NCBI GenBank assembly: GCA_020250445.1
Contig: JADCEF010000008.1
Span: 36,697 to 100,696, forward strand
Source of the DNA: Rhodobacter sp.
GTDB lineage: Bacteria > Pseudomonadota > Alphaproteobacteria > Rhodobacterales > Rhodobacteraceae
Length of the DNA: 64,000 nucleotides
Reading direction: 5' to 3'
A model generated the notes under the pieces. That model was not told where the DNA came from. It saw nothing but the letters and a program-made list of their open reading frames with translations, and searched no databases. A program made the position numbers and the translations under genes. Shown here one piece after another: positions 18,308 through 28,476 of this stretch. How positions within the stretch are numbered: position 1 is the first letter of the stretch; the number at the start of each line of letters is the position of its first letter.

Positions 18308-20134
18308 ATGACGCTGCCCCTTTCCCGCCCTGTCTTTGATGCCAATGCCGCCTCGGGCGGTCTGGGCAACCTGCCGGACTGGGACCTTTCGGATCTGTAC
18401 CCGGCACCCGACGCGCCCGAGGTTTCGCGCGACATGGCCTGGCTGGGCACGGCCTGCACCGGTTTTGCCGCCCGCTACGAAGGCAAGCTGGCAACGCTGG
18501 ATGCCGCCGCGATGCTGGACTGCGTGAAGGCCTATGAGGCGATCGACATCGTCGCTGGCCGGCTGATGTCCTTTGCCGGGCTGCGCTATTACCAGAACAC
18601 CACGGATAGCGACCGCGCCAAGTTCATGGCCGATACGCAGGACAAGGTGACAGACCACACCACCGCGCTGGTGTTCTTCAGCCTCGAGGTCAACCGCCTG
18701 GACGAAGACCGGCTTGCGCACCTGATGGCCGGGAATGCCGATCTGGCACGCTACAAGCCGGTGTTCGACCGGCTGCGGGCGATGCGGCCCTATCAGCTGT
18801 CGGACGAGCTGGAGAAATTCCTGCACGATCAGTCAACGGTGGGTGCTGCGGCCTGGAACCGGCTGTTTGACGAAACGATGGCCGGACTGATGTTCGATGT
18901 CGCGGCCGAGGCGGAGCCGCTCAACCTGGAAGCCACGCTGAACCTGCTGACCGATGCCGATCGCAGCAGACGCGAGGCGGCGGCGCGGGCGCTGGCCGCC
19001 GTCTTTGACAGGAACATCAAGCTTTTCGCCCGGGTACACAACACTTTGGCCAAGGAAAAGGAGATTTCCGACCGCTGGCGCAAGATGCCGACCCCGCAGA
19101 CGGGGCGGCACCTGTCGAACCATGTCGAGCCGGAGGTGGTCGAGGCCTTGCGCAATGCCGTGGTCGCCGCCTACCCCAGGCTGTCGCACCGCTACTACCG
19201 CTTGAAGGCAAAATGGTTGGGGCTGGACAGGCTGCAGGTGTGGGACCGCAATGCACCGCTGCCCATCGAGGTGCCAAGGACCGTGGACTGGGCCGAGGCG
19301 ACCGACACGGTGCTGGCGGCCTATGGTGCCTTCTCGCCCCGGATGGCCGAACTGGCGCAGCCCTTTTTCACCAGGGGCTGGATCGACGCGGGCGTCAAAC
19401 CCGGCAAGGCCCCCGGTGCCTTCGCCCACCCGACGGTCACGACGGTGCATCCCTATGTGATGCTCAACTACCTGGGCAAGCCGCGCGATGTGATGACGCT
19501 GGCGCATGAGCTGGGTCACGGCGTGCATCAGGTGCTGGCGGCGGGCCAGGGCGAACTTCTGTCCTTCACCCCCCTGACGCTTGCGGAAACTGCCAGCGTC
19601 TTTGGGGAAATGCTGACCTTCCGCAAGCTGCTGGATGCTGCCGGGACCCCTGCCGAACGCAAGACCCTGCTGGCCGGCAAGGTCGAGGACATGATCAACA
19701 CCGTGGTCCGGCAGATTGCGTTCTATGATTTCGAATGCAAGCTGCATGCCGCCCGCCGCGAGGGCGAGCTGACCCCCGATGACATCAACGCGCTGTGGAT
19801 GAGCGTGCAGGCCGAAAGCCTGGGCGATGCCTTCGAATTCATGGACGGCTACGAAACCTTCTGGGCCTATATCCCGCATTTCGTGCATTCACCCTTCTAC
19901 GTCTATGCCTATGCCTTTGGCGACGGGCTGGTGAACGCACTTTATGCCGTCTATGCCGATGGCAAGCCCGGTTTTGAAGAGATGTATTTCGACATGCTGA
20001 AGGCCGGCGGATCAAAGCACCACAAGGACCTTCTGGCACCGTTCGGGCTGGACGCGAGCGACCCGGAATTCTGGGACAGGGGCCTGAGCATGATCGCCGG
20101 TTTCATCGACGAACTTGAAGCGATGGAAGACTGA
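18308..20134 (+). CDS. pepF: M3 family oligoendopeptidase F
   Basis: HELGHGVHQVLAAGQGELLSFTPLTLAETASVFGEML zinc motif HExxH; start trimmed to MTLPLSRPVFDANAASGGLGNLPDWDLSDLYP. Confidence 0.94.
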   Translation: MTLPLSRPVFDANAASGGLGNLPDWDLSDLYPAPDAPEVSRDMAWLGTACTGFAARYEGKLATLDAAAMLDCVKAYEAIDIVAGRLMSFAGLRYYQNTTDSDRAKFMADTQDKVTDHTTALVFFSLEVNRLDEDRLAHLMAGNADLARYKPVFDRLRAMRPYQLSDELEKFLHDQSTVGAAAWNRLFDETMAGLMFDVAAEAEPLNLEATLNLLTDADRSRREAAARALAAVFDRNIKLFARVHNTLAKEKEISDRWRKMPTPQTGRHLSNHVEPEVVEALRNAVVAAYPRLSHRYYRLKAKWLGLDRLQVWDRNAPLPIEVPRTVDWAEATDTVLAAYGAFSPRMAELAQPFFTRGWIDAGVKPGKAPGAFAHPTVTTVHPYVMLNYLGKPRDVMTLAHELGHGVHQVLAAGQGELLSFTPLTLAETASVFGEMLTFRKLLDAAGTPAERKTLLAGKVEDMINTVVRQIAFYDFECKLHAARREGELTPDDINALWMSVQAESLGDAFEFMDGYETFWAYIPHFVHSPFYVYAYAFGDGLVNALYAVYADGKPGFEEMYFDMLKAGGSKHHKDLLAPFGLDASDPEFWDRGLSMIAGFIDELEAMED

Positions 20135-20144
20135 GCACGCCACA

Positions 20145-20174
20145 GCCGGGCCACCCCGCATGGGGTGGCCCGGC
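20145..20174. terminator. perfect 13-bp hairpin between convergent genes
   Basis: GCCGGGCCACCCC-gcat-GGGGTGGCCCGGC; no clear T tract. Confidence 0.65.
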
Positions 20175-20179
20175 CCCGT

Positions 20180-21022
20180 TCAGTTCGTCATCCGCCCCGG
20201 GGCCCGGGCAGTCTCAAGATGGTTCACCATCTGGGACAGCGCCGCTTCTGCATCCCCTGCCACCCCGTCGGCATCGACCAGTGTCAGGATGTCCGGCACC
20301 AGGTCGATGATCTTGCCGCTGACCATGATCCATGCGGCGGGGCTGGTGATGCGAAGCGCCACGATCAGGCGCGCCAGCGGAAACACCATCCGTTCGCTGC
20401 CCGCAGAGACGCCGATGATCGGATAGGCAACCCCTTCGGCTGCAGAAAGCAGTTCGTGATGCGCAAGGCCCGTGCACAGATCGATCTGCCAGCCACGCCG
20501 CCGGAAGAAATCTGCAGCCATTGTCACGCCCAGCGTATGGGTTTCGCCCGGAGTGGCGGCGAACATCGCGCGCGCCGCGCCGGCGTTGGGGTATTGATCC
20601 GAGGCGAAGGCCTGCCGCAGGCCGCGCATGATGGCATAAATCCGGCCCGCTGCGACGGTCATCTGGGCCGATGTCGTGCGGTCTTCGTCCCAGCGTTCGC
20701 CCAGCCTGCGCGCCGACGCGGCCAGATAACCAAGATAGACCATGTCAATCGACATGCCGCCAAGGCGCGCGTCCAGCACCAGGTCTGCCGCCGCCTCTTC
20801 CCGGGGGGAAACAAGCGCATCACACAGCGCCTCAATGTCAGCATCGGGAGGCAGCCGTTCGACCGCCGCGCTGCCCCTGCGTTCCAGCCGGGTGATCACC
20901 TCTGCCGCCAGGGCGTGCACTGCCGTATCGGGCATGAAACCGGCGCGCTTCGTGAAAAGGCCACGCGCCTTGTCGAAAGCTTCCCTGTCTAGGCCGCCAT
21001 CACCTTGGGGCTTGCGAGGCAT
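20180..21022 (-). CDS. cobalamin B12-binding domain regulator, PpaA/AerR-like
   Basis: LVDARLGG-type helical region DARLGGMSIDMVYLGYLAASARRLGERWDEDRTTSAQMTVAAGRIYAIMRGLR, then TPGETHTLGVTMAADFFRRRGWQIDLCTG B12-fold. Confidence 0.85.
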   Translation of the reverse strand: MPRKPQGDGGLDREAFDKARGLFTKRAGFMPDTAVHALAAEVITRLERRGSAAVERLPPDADIEALCDALVSPREEAAADLVLDARLGGMSIDMVYLGYLAASARRLGERWDEDRTTSAQMTVAAGRIYAIMRGLRQAFASDQYPNAGAARAMFAATPGETHTLGVTMAADFFRRRGWQIDLCTGLAHHELLSAAEGVAYPIIGVSAGSERMVFPLARLIVALRITSPAAWIMVSGKIIDLVPDILTLVDADGVAGDAEAALSQMVNHLETARAPGRMTN

Positions 21023-21152
21023 GTCATCCTGCTTTCAGGGGGAGGCGTTGCGCAAAGGATTCCGCCCCAGGTGTGCTGCCTGCCTGCGAGCGAACGCCGT
21101 TTCCCGGTGGCTTCCTTTCGTGCTCCCCCCGATCACCTTAGCAAACAATCTC

Positions 21153-21170
21153 TGTCAATCAAGCCTGACA
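21153..21170. promoter_or_regulatory. PpsR/CrtJ-type box TGTC-N10-GACA
   Basis: TGTCAATCAAGCCTGACA, 131 bp upstream of the PpaA/AerR-like start codon. Confidence 0.55.
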
Positions 21171-21185
21171 GTTCCTGCGGGCGTT

Positions 21186-21200
21186 TTGCAAAATTTGCAA
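21186..21200. promoter_or_regulatory. 15-bp palindrome TTGCAAA-A-TTTGCAA
   Basis: Perfect 7-bp arms, in the same promoter region as the TGTC-N10-GACA box. Confidence 0.45.
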
Positions 21201-21281
21201 GCGATTGGGGATCGTTGCGCCGGAATGCATCGGGGTCATCCGTCTGACCGCGCAGGCTGGCCTCCGGCGCGGTCACGAATT

Positions 21282-21322
21282 TGAGAGAATCCCCCGGCGC
21301 ATCCCGCGCAAGGATTCTTTCA
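21282..21322 (-). terminator. stem-loop downstream of Gfo/Idh/MocA oxidoreductase gene
   Basis: TGAGAGAATCC ... GGATTCTTTCA, 10/11 paired. Confidence 0.35.
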
Positions 21323-21333
21323 AAAGGGCGCGA

Positions 21334-22326
21334 TCAGATCGGCTGCGCCACCGCAAAGACCCGGTCGATCATGGCCTGGCTGGCCCTGGCCTGTTCCAGC
21401 GGCCAGGCATAGGGGGCACCGGTCAGGGCGCTGCGGCAGAAGGCTTCGACCTGAAGCTTGTAGTGGCGGGCATCGGGGAACCTTTCCACCGTGACCGACA
21501 GACCGGGCCGGTGCAGTTCCACCCGCGCCTCGCCAAAGACATTGGCGTTATAGGGGGCGGTCAGGCGGATCAGACCGGTTTCGCCCTGAAACACAATCTC
21601 CTGCCGGGGGAACAGCCGCATCGAGGTGATCGAGGAATAGGTGAACGGCCCCGCAGGCCCGTCGAACCGGCCGGTGACCTGGGCATAGACATCCACCCCG
21701 TTTTCAAACCGGATGCGCGATTGCAGGCTGTCCAGCTCCGGCTCTGCCCCGGTGACGAAACGGGCCGAGCCAAAGGTATAGACCCCGATATCAGGCAGGC
21801 TGCCCCCGCCGGTTTCGGGGCGGTTGCGGATGTTGGTCGTGTCTTTGCGGTTGTCATAGGTGAAGGCGACATCGACATGTTCGATGCGCCCGATCGCGCC
21901 GTCCTGCACCAGTTGCCTGGCACGCAGGAACTGCGGATGATGCACGATCATGAAGGCTTCGGCGGCCATCAGGCCGGTCCGGTCACGCAACGCGATCAGA
22001 TCATCAATCTCTGCCGCCGCCATGGCGATGGGCTTTTCGGTCAGCACATGCTTGCCGGCCAGCAGGGCCTTTTTCGTCCATTCGACATGCAGGGTATTGG
22101 GCAGGGGAATGTAGACGGCATCAATGGCAGGGTCCGCCAGCAGCGCGTCATAGCTGGAATGAACGCGCAGCGACGGGCAGAACGCCTGGAACCGCAGCGC
22201 CTTTTCCGGGTGCGGGGTTGCAAGGGCGGCAAGCTCCGCCCCTTCCGCCGCATGAATGGCCGGGGCCATCTGTTCCCAGGCGAAATTCGATGCCCCCAGC
22301 ACACCCCAGCGCAGAACCTTGACCAT
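21334..22326 (-). CDS. Gfo/Idh/MocA family oxidoreductase
   Basis: VLRWGVLGASNFAWEQMAPAIHAAEGAELAALATP; VYIPLPNTLHVEWTKKALLAGKHVLTEKPIAM. Confidence 0.95.
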   Translation of the reverse strand: MVKVLRWGVLGASNFAWEQMAPAIHAAEGAELAALATPHPEKALRFQAFCPSLRVHSSYDALLADPAIDAVYIPLPNTLHVEWTKKALLAGKHVLTEKPIAMAAAEIDDLIALRDRTGLMAAEAFMIVHHPQFLRARQLVQDGAIGRIEHVDVAFTYDNRKDTTNIRNRPETGGGSLPDIGVYTFGSARFVTGAEPELDSLQSRIRFENGVDVYAQVTGRFDGPAGPFTYSSITSMRLFPRQEIVFQGETGLIRLTAPYNANVFGEARVELHRPGLSVTVERFPDARHYKLQVEAFCRSALTGAPYAWPLEQARASQAMIDRVFAVAQPI

Positions 22327-22413
22327 GATCCTGTCCTTCCCCGTTGTTCTGACGGGGCAAGGCTATCGCAGGGCCGGGGCAGGGGAAACGCAAAAAACAG
22401 GGCCGTGCGGGGC

Positions 22414-22442
22414 AAAAAAGAACCCCGCCGGGCGGGCGGGGT
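22414..22442 (-). terminator. intrinsic terminator downstream of rpoH
   Basis: ACCCCGCC-gggcg-GGCGGGGT with T6 on the minus strand. Confidence 0.8.
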
Positions 22443-22476
22443 CCTGGCGACAGGCGGATTGCGGGATGCGCCGCTG

Positions 22477-23373
22477 TCAGGCGGGAATGAGCATCCCCTT
22501 GCCGCGCGCCAGTTCGCGCATGCGCGATTGCAGCTTTTCAAAGGCGCGCACCTCGATCTGGCGGATGCGTTCCCGGCTGACGCCGTAGCTTTCCGACAGT
22601 TCCTCCAGCGTTACCGGCTGATCTGACAGGCGGCGCTGCACCAGAATGTCCTTTTCGCGGTCATTCAGCGCTTCCATCGCGGTCATCAGCAACTCGCGCC
22701 GCGCGTCAAGCTCATCGCGCGCCTCGTAATCTGCGGCCTGGTCGGCTTCGGTGTCTTCCAGCCAGTCCTGCCACTGGGTCACCGAATCGCCGTCCGACCC
22801 CACCGTCGCGTTAAGCGAGGCATCGCCACCCGACAGGCGGCGGTTCATATCCACCACCTCATCCTCGGTCACGTTCAGGTCGCGGGCAATCTGGGCCACA
22901 TTTTCGGGGCGCAGGTCGCCTTCTTCCAGTGCGCCCAGCTTTGCCTTGGCCTTGCGCAGGTTGAAGAACAGCTTTTTTTGCGCGCTGGTGGTGCCCAGCT
23001 TGACCAGGCTCCAGGACCGCAGGATGTATTCCTGGATGCTGGCGCGGATCCACCACATCGCATAGGTCGCAAGGCGAAAGCCCTTTTCGGGGTCAAACCG
23101 CTTCACCGCCTGCATCAGGCCCACGTTGGCTTCGGAAATCACCTCGGCCTGGGGCAGGCCGTAACCGCGATAGCCCATGGCGATCTTGGCCGCCAGACGC
23201 AGGTGCGAGGTGACCATCTTGTGCGCCGCCGCCGTATCCTGATGGTCGACCCAGCGCTTGGCCAGCATGTATTCCTCTTCCGGTTCCAGCAGAGGAAACT
23301 TGCGGATTTCCTGCATGTAGCGGTTCAACCCCTGCTCGGGGCTTGGTGCGGGAAGATTGGCATAGGTGCTCAT
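22477..23373 (-). CDS. rpoH: RNA polymerase sigma-32 factor
   Basis: [94 protein letters not shown] (RpoH box). Confidence 0.97.
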   Translation of the reverse strand: MSTYANLPAPSPEQGLNRYMQEIRKFPLLEPEEEYMLAKRWVDHQDTAAAHKMVTSHLRLAAKIAMGYRGYGLPQAEVISEANVGLMQAVKRFDPEKGFRLATYAMWWIRASIQEYILRSWSLVKLGTTSAQKKLFFNLRKAKAKLGALEEGDLRPENVAQIARDLNVTEDEVVDMNRRLSGGDASLNATVGSDGDSVTQWQDWLEDTEADQAADYEARDELDARRELLMTAMEALNDREKDILVQRRLSDQPVTLEELSESYGVSRERIRQIEVRAFEKLQSRMRELARGKGMLIPA

Positions 23374-23532
23374 GTAAGACCCTCCTGGCCCGCCACGGTC
23401 AGTGCCGCAGCGGAACCCGCAATTTATGTCCCTGCCGTCTGGCGTTCAAGACCATTCTGAACTGAACGGTTCATTTATGCTACGCGCCGCCGCCGCCGGG
23501 CGAAAGCGGATGTCACCCGGCTCACGCGAATG

Positions 23533-24570
23533 TCACGGGATGCGAAGCTGCGCGATCAAATCCGCCATATCTGGCGGCAGGGCCGAGGTGAATTCCAGCA
23601 TCTCGCCGGTCACCGGATGCCTGAACCCCAGTGTGGCGGCATGCAGGGCCTGGCGGGGAAAGGCGTTGGCGGCCCCGGCCCCGGTGGCCTTGCCCCCCAG
23701 CCGCCGCCGCCCGCCATAGGTCTGGTCCCCCAGCAGTGCATGGCCGACATGCGCCATATGGACCCGGATCTGATGGGTGCGGCCCGTCTCCAGCCAGCAT
23801 TCCACCAGCGCCGCCGCCGGGGGCGTGCCAAAGGCCTGCACCACCCGGACCCGCGTCACCGCATGCCGCCCGCCTTCGGCCCGCACAGCCTGCCGCTGGC
23901 GGTCGGTGCGGTGGCGCGCCAGCTGCGTGGCGATGCGCAGGATGCCCCCGGCCTCAAAGCTGACCCCGCCGATCCCCCGCAGGCGCGGGTCAGAGGCGTC
24001 GGGCACGCCGTGGACGATGGCCAGGTAGCGGCGGTTGACGCTGTGCGCTTCGAACTGCGCGGCCAGCCCGTGATGGGCGCGGTCCGACTTGGCGACGACC
24101 AGAAGGCCCGAGGTATCCTTGTCGATCCGGTGGACGATGCCGGGGCGCTTTTCGCCGCCCACGCCCGATAGGTTGCCGCCGAAATGGTGCAGCAGCGCGT
24201 TGACCAGCGTACCCGAATACGACCCCGGCGCAGGGTGGACCACCATGCCCACGGGCTTGTCCACCACGATCAGGTCGGCATCTTCCCACAGGACGGTCAG
24301 GGGGATGTCTTCGGCGATGGTCGCGCTGTCTTCCGCACCGGCCACCAAAACATCCAGCACGTCGCCTGCCGCCACCCGCGCCTTGGGGTCCGTCACGACC
24401 GCCCCGTTCAGCGTCACCGCCCCGTCGGCGATCAGCCGCGCCAGCCGAGAGCGCGACAACGCCGCCTCCTCTGGCACGTCGCGGGCAAGCGCCTTATCAA
24501 GGCGTTCGGGGGGGGCCGTGCCGATGGTCACGGAAACGGTGCGGCCCGGCGGATTGGAAGGATGGCCCAT
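23533..24570 (-). CDS. RluA/RluD family pseudouridine synthase
   Basis: HRIDKDTSGLLVVAKSDRAHHGLAAQFEAHSVNRRYLAIVHG; GRTHQIRVHMAHVGHALLGDQTYGG; start set to MGHPSNPP. Confidence 0.93.
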   Translation of the reverse strand: MGHPSNPPGRTVSVTIGTAPPERLDKALARDVPEEAALSRSRLARLIADGAVTLNGAVVTDPKARVAAGDVLDVLVAGAEDSATIAEDIPLTVLWEDADLIVVDKPVGMVVHPAPGSYSGTLVNALLHHFGGNLSGVGGEKRPGIVHRIDKDTSGLLVVAKSDRAHHGLAAQFEAHSVNRRYLAIVHGVPDASDPRLRGIGGVSFEAGGILRIATQLARHRTDRQRQAVRAEGGRHAVTRVRVVQAFGTPPAAALVECWLETGRTHQIRVHMAHVGHALLGDQTYGGRRRLGGKATGAGAANAFPRQALHAATLGFRHPVTGEMLEFTSALPPDMADLIAQLRIP

Positions 24571-24883
24571 GAACTCGGCTCCGGCACCGGAAGGGCTTCC
24601 GCCCGGCCTGCGGTTTCTGAAATTCCTCGTGATCGTCCTGACGCTGACGATGATTGTCGGGGTCATAACCATCGTCTGGGTGATTGTCACCCGGATGCCG
24701 CAGGCAATGCAGCGGCCGGCTGACCTGCCCGACAGCATCACCCTGCCGGACGGCACCCGCGCCACGGCCTTCACCCAGGGGTCTGACTGGTATGCGGTCG
24801 TGACCGCCGACGATCGGATCCTGATCTTTGACCGGGCGACGGGCGCCTTGCGCCAGACGGTGACATTGCGGGGCGGGACCTGA
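24569..24883 (+). CDS. small single-TM protein (DUF6476-like)
   Basis: MNSAPAPEGLPPGLRFLKFLVIVLTLTMIVGVITIVWVIVTRMPQAM...; start codon shares a CATG with the divergent RluD-like gene. Confidence 0.8.
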   Translation: MNSAPAPEGLPPGLRFLKFLVIVLTLTMIVGVITIVWVIVTRMPQAMQRPADLPDSITLPDGTRATAFTQGSDWYAVVTADDRILIFDRATGALRQTVTLRGGT

Positions 24884-24973
24884 CAGAAGGCCTGTTTCCG
24901 ACCCGCAGGGGGCGGGAACGGTGGCGCGTGGGCACCCGGCCCGCCGCAGCATGGCAGCGCAAAGGCGGAGAGG

Positions 24974-26422
24974 ATGATGACCCAGGGATACGGCGCGGAT
25001 GCCACCGAAACGGCCCGGAACATTGCGCGCGGGGATGTGTCGCCCGAAGAACTGCTGGATGCGGCCCTGGCGGCGGTTGACCGGATCAACCCGGTCCTGA
25101 ACGCCGTTGTGCTGGTCCAGGAAGGTGCGGCGCGCAAAGCCATTGCCGAAGGTCTGCCGCGCGGGCCGTTCCGGGGCGTGCCGTTCCTGATCAAGGATCT
25201 GGGTTGCGAGGCGGTCGATTTCCCGTCGCACAACGGCTCGCGCCTGTTGGCCAATACCCGGTACCGGCGCGATTCGGCGATTTTCCAGCGGATGCGGGCC
25301 ACGGGCGTTGTCACCTTCGGACGCACCACATCGCCCGAAGGCGGCATCGGGCCTGCGACCGAAGCCGCCGTTTACGGCGGCCCCACCCGCAACCCGTGGA
25401 ACCCGGACCATACCTCGGGCGGGTCGTCCGGCGGGGCCGGGGCGGCGGTGGCGGCCGGGATCGTGCCCTTTGCGCATGGCTCGGACGGCGGCGGGTCGGT
25501 GCGCATTCCGGCCTCGTCCTGCGGTCTGTTCGGGTTCAAGCCCACCCGTGCCCGCCTGCCGGACGGCCCCTATGCGGGCGAAGGCTGGGCGGGAATGGCG
25601 ATCGACGGGTTCCTCACCCGGTCGGTGCGCGATACTGCCATCATGCTGGATGCCTGCGAAGGGGCCGATCCGGGGGCACCCTATTGCGCGCCGCCATTGC
25701 TGCGCGGCCATGCCGATGCCATCAGCCGCCCCCCGCGCCGCCTGCGCGTGGCCCTGTGCGATACGACGCTGACCGCGGAGCCCATTCACGCGGACTGCAG
25801 GGCGGCGGTCCATCAGGCCGCCCGGCTGCTGTCGGATCTGGGGCACCATGTGGAACCGGCCCGCCCGATGGCGGACGTCGCCCGCATGATGCGCGCCTGG
25901 ACCGACATCGTCGCCTGCGGCACGGCGCTGGGCATTCATTCGGCGCTGCGCGGGCGCGCCCTGGAGGCGGGGGAAGTCGAAGGCGTCGGGCGCGGGGCCA
26001 TTGCCCATGCCGCCACGCTGCCGGGGGAACGCTATCTGCAGGCAGTGGGTGAAATCCACGCCTTCGGCCGGGAAATGGCAGCCTTCTTTGACCCCGAAAC
26101 GGGGCCGCCCCGGGATATCCTGCTGACGGCGACCCTGGCCGAGCCGCCCGCGAAAGTGGGGCGGTTTTCCCATGTGACCGAAGATTACGTCGCCTTCCGC
26201 ACCGGCCCGGACGGGGTGTTCGCCTATTCGCCCTTCTGCGCGGCCTTCAACGCCTCGGGCCAGCCGGCCGCGTCGCTGCCGCTGCACAGAACGGCAGAGG
26301 GGCTGCCTGTCGGGGTGCATCTGGCCACCCGGTTCGGGGCGGATGAAGAACTGATCGCGCTCTGCGCCGAGATCGAGGCCGCCCGCCCCTGGATCGGGCT
26401 GCGCCCCGCGATCCACGCCTGA
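24974..26422 (+). CDS. amidase signature family protein
   Basis: [52 protein letters not shown] (Ser-Ser-Lys signature). Confidence 0.95.
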   Translation: MMTQGYGADATETARNIARGDVSPEELLDAALAAVDRINPVLNAVVLVQEGAARKAIAEGLPRGPFRGVPFLIKDLGCEAVDFPSHNGSRLLANTRYRRDSAIFQRMRATGVVTFGRTTSPEGGIGPATEAAVYGGPTRNPWNPDHTSGGSSGGAGAAVAAGIVPFAHGSDGGGSVRIPASSCGLFGFKPTRARLPDGPYAGEGWAGMAIDGFLTRSVRDTAIMLDACEGADPGAPYCAPPLLRGHADAISRPPRRLRVALCDTTLTAEPIHADCRAAVHQAARLLSDLGHHVEPARPMADVARMMRAWTDIVACGTALGIHSALRGRALEAGEVEGVGRGAIAHAATLPGERYLQAVGEIHAFGREMAAFFDPETGPPRDILLTATLAEPPAKVGRFSHVTEDYVAFRTGPDGVFAYSPFCAAFNASGQPAASLPLHRTAEGLPVGVHLATRFGADEELIALCAEIEAARPWIGLRPAIHA

Positions 26423-26494
26423 GCGCGTGACAGGGGCTTGCATTTGCCAAACGCTGCCCCTTACGATCCGGGCAGGGCAGCGGGGGGTTGGCTT

Positions 26495-27565
26495 GTGAGC
26501 AAAGACGTCGCGGTGGAAGTCCGCAACGCTGTAAAGGCCTTTGGCCAGGGCGACAGCGCCGTGCGGGCGCTTGACGACGTGTCGGTGGACATCCGCAAAG
26601 GCGAATTCTTTACCCTTCTGGGGCCTTCGGGCTGCGGCAAGACGACGTTGCTGCGTCTGATCGCCGGATTCGAGACGCCCTCCTCCGGGCAAATCCTGCT
26701 GGATGGCAAGGACATTACCCGCGATCCGCCAAACCGCCGCCCCGTCAATACCGTGTTCCAAAGCTATGCCCTGTTCCCGCATCTGACGGTGGCGCAGAAC
26801 ATCGGTTTCGGGCTTGAGATGCAGGGTCGCCCCAAAGCCGAAATCGCGGCCGTTACCGCAAACATGCTGGCGCTGGTGCAGCTTGGACCGATGGCGCAGC
26901 GCAAGACCAGCCAGTTGTCGGGCGGCCAGCAACAGCGTGTCGCGCTGGCCCGCGCGCTGGCACCCCGGCCCAAGGTTCTGCTGCTGGACGAGCCGCTGTC
27001 GGCGCTGGACCTGAAGCTGCGCAAGGAAATGCAGATCGAACTCAAGCGGTTGCAGCTTGAGACCGGGATCACCTTCATCTTCGTGACCCATGATCAGGAA
27101 GAAGCCCTGACGATGAGCGACCGCATCGGAGTGATGAGCGCGGGCAGGATCCGGCAGATCGGGACGCCGCGTGACATCTATACAAGGCCCGTGAACCGGT
27201 TCGTCGCCTCGTTCATCGGAGAGTCGAACTTTCTGTCCGGCGCGGTCGAAACCGGCGGCGTGCGCCTGTCCTGCGGTGATCTGGTGGAAGCGGCGGGAAC
27301 CGAAGGCCGGTCAGGCAAGGTGACGCTGGCCGTGCGCCCCGAACAGGTGCGGCTGACGCGGGCGGGTGAACCGGGGGCCCTGCCCGCAACCATCACGGAC
27401 TGGGTCTATTTCGGCACCGATACCCATTGCCATCTTGCCCTTTCGGACGGGACAGAGGTTGTTGCCCGGCTGCAAAGCCCGGCCACCGGTGATGCCGGGC
27501 TGGAAAAGGGCAAGGCGGTGGCGCTGCGATTTGCCCCCGGGGCGGCGCAGGTTCTGGGGGATTGA
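26495..27565 (+). CDS. ABC transporter ATP-binding protein (spermidine/putrescine type)
   Basis: [54 protein letters not shown]-like C-terminus; GTG start VSKDVAVEV. Confidence 0.93.
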   Translation: MSKDVAVEVRNAVKAFGQGDSAVRALDDVSVDIRKGEFFTLLGPSGCGKTTLLRLIAGFETPSSGQILLDGKDITRDPPNRRPVNTVFQSYALFPHLTVAQNIGFGLEMQGRPKAEIAAVTANMLALVQLGPMAQRKTSQLSGGQQQRVALARALAPRPKVLLLDEPLSALDLKLRKEMQIELKRLQLETGITFIFVTHDQEEALTMSDRIGVMSAGRIRQIGTPRDIYTRPVNRFVASFIGESNFLSGAVETGGVRLSCGDLVEAAGTEGRSGKVTLAVRPEQVRLTRAGEPGALPATITDWVYFGTDTHCHLALSDGTEVVARLQSPATGDAGLEKGKAVALRFAPGAAQVLGD

Positions 27566-27567
27566 CC

Positions 27568-28476
27568 ATGCCGTCGAACGAGAACCGCCAGCGCGCCGCC
27601 AGCGCCCGGACAGGATGGGCCCTGTCGGCACCGGCGCTGCTGCTGCTGGGCTTTGCCGCCTCGGGGCCGCTCTTGATCGTGCTGGTCTATTCCTTTCTGA
27701 CGCCGGGCGATTATGGCAATGTCGTCTGGAAATTCTCGCTGGACGGCTGGCGCGGCATCCTGTTCACCCGCGACATTTTCGACGGCACGCTGCACCTGGC
27801 CGATGCCAACTTGACGATCTTCTGGCGGTCGGTGAAGCTTTCGCTGCTGACCACGGCCATCACCTTTGCCGTGGGCTTTCCCACCGCCTGGTTCATTGCA
27901 ACCCGGCCGGCGAAATCGCGGGCGCTGTGGCTGTTCCTGATCACCATTCCATTCTGGACCAACCTCTTGATCCGCACCGTCGCGATCAACGAGGTGATCC
28001 GCAACGAAGGCATCATCAACACGCTGCTGATATGGACCGGCCTGATCACCGAGCCGCTGCGCATCATCTACACCGACACGGCCGTGCTGATCGGCATGGC
28101 TTATGTCTATCTGCCGCTGATGGTCTTGCCCCTGTTTGCGGCGATCGACCGCTTTGACATGAAGCTGCTGGAAGCGGGGTATGATCTTTATGCCAGCCGC
28201 TGGCAGGTGTTGCGCCGGGTGATCCTGCCCATCGTCAAGCCGGGCATCGTGGCGGGATCGATCCTTGTCTTCGTCCCCTCGCTGGGGGCCTATGTCACGC
28301 CGCGCGTTCTGGGCGGCGGCAAGAACATGATGATCGGCAATTTCATCGAGCTGCAATTCGGTGCCGGCCGGAACTGGCCGCTGGGGGCGGCCCTGTCGAT
28401 GACCCTGCTGATCATCGTCACGGTTGCCCTGCTGTTTTACGTGCGCGCCGCCAACCGGGGGTCCCCGCATGGCTGA
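27568..28476 (+). CDS. ABC transporter permease (PotB-like)
   Basis: EAGYDLYASRWQVLRRVILPIVKPGIVAGSILVFVPSLGAYVTPRVLGGGKNMMIGN. Confidence 0.93.
   Translation: MPSNENRQRAASARTGWALSAPALLLLGFAASGPLLIVLVYSFLTPGDYGNVVWKFSLDGWRGILFTRDIFDGTLHLADANLTIFWRSVKLSLLTTAITFAVGFPTAWFIATRPAKSRALWLFLITIPFWTNLLIRTVAINEVIRNEGIINTLLIWTGLITEPLRIIYTDTAVLIGMAYVYLPLMVLPLFAAIDRFDMKLLEAGYDLYASRWQVLRRVILPIVKPGIVAGSILVFVPSLGAYVTPRVLGGGKNMMIGNFIELQFGAGRNWPLGAALSMTLLIIVTVALLFYVRAANRGSPHG

Noticed and set aside
16705-18459. 584-aa minus-strand ORF opposite the DNA ligase gene
   Set aside because: Opposes clear ligase motifs; composition typical of antisense of a GC-rich gene.
24497-27091. 864-aa minus-strand ORF opposite the amidase and ABC ATPase genes
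   Set aside because: Antisense shadow ORF of high-GC coding DNA; low-complexity R/G/Q/H-rich translation, while the plus strand encodes clear families.
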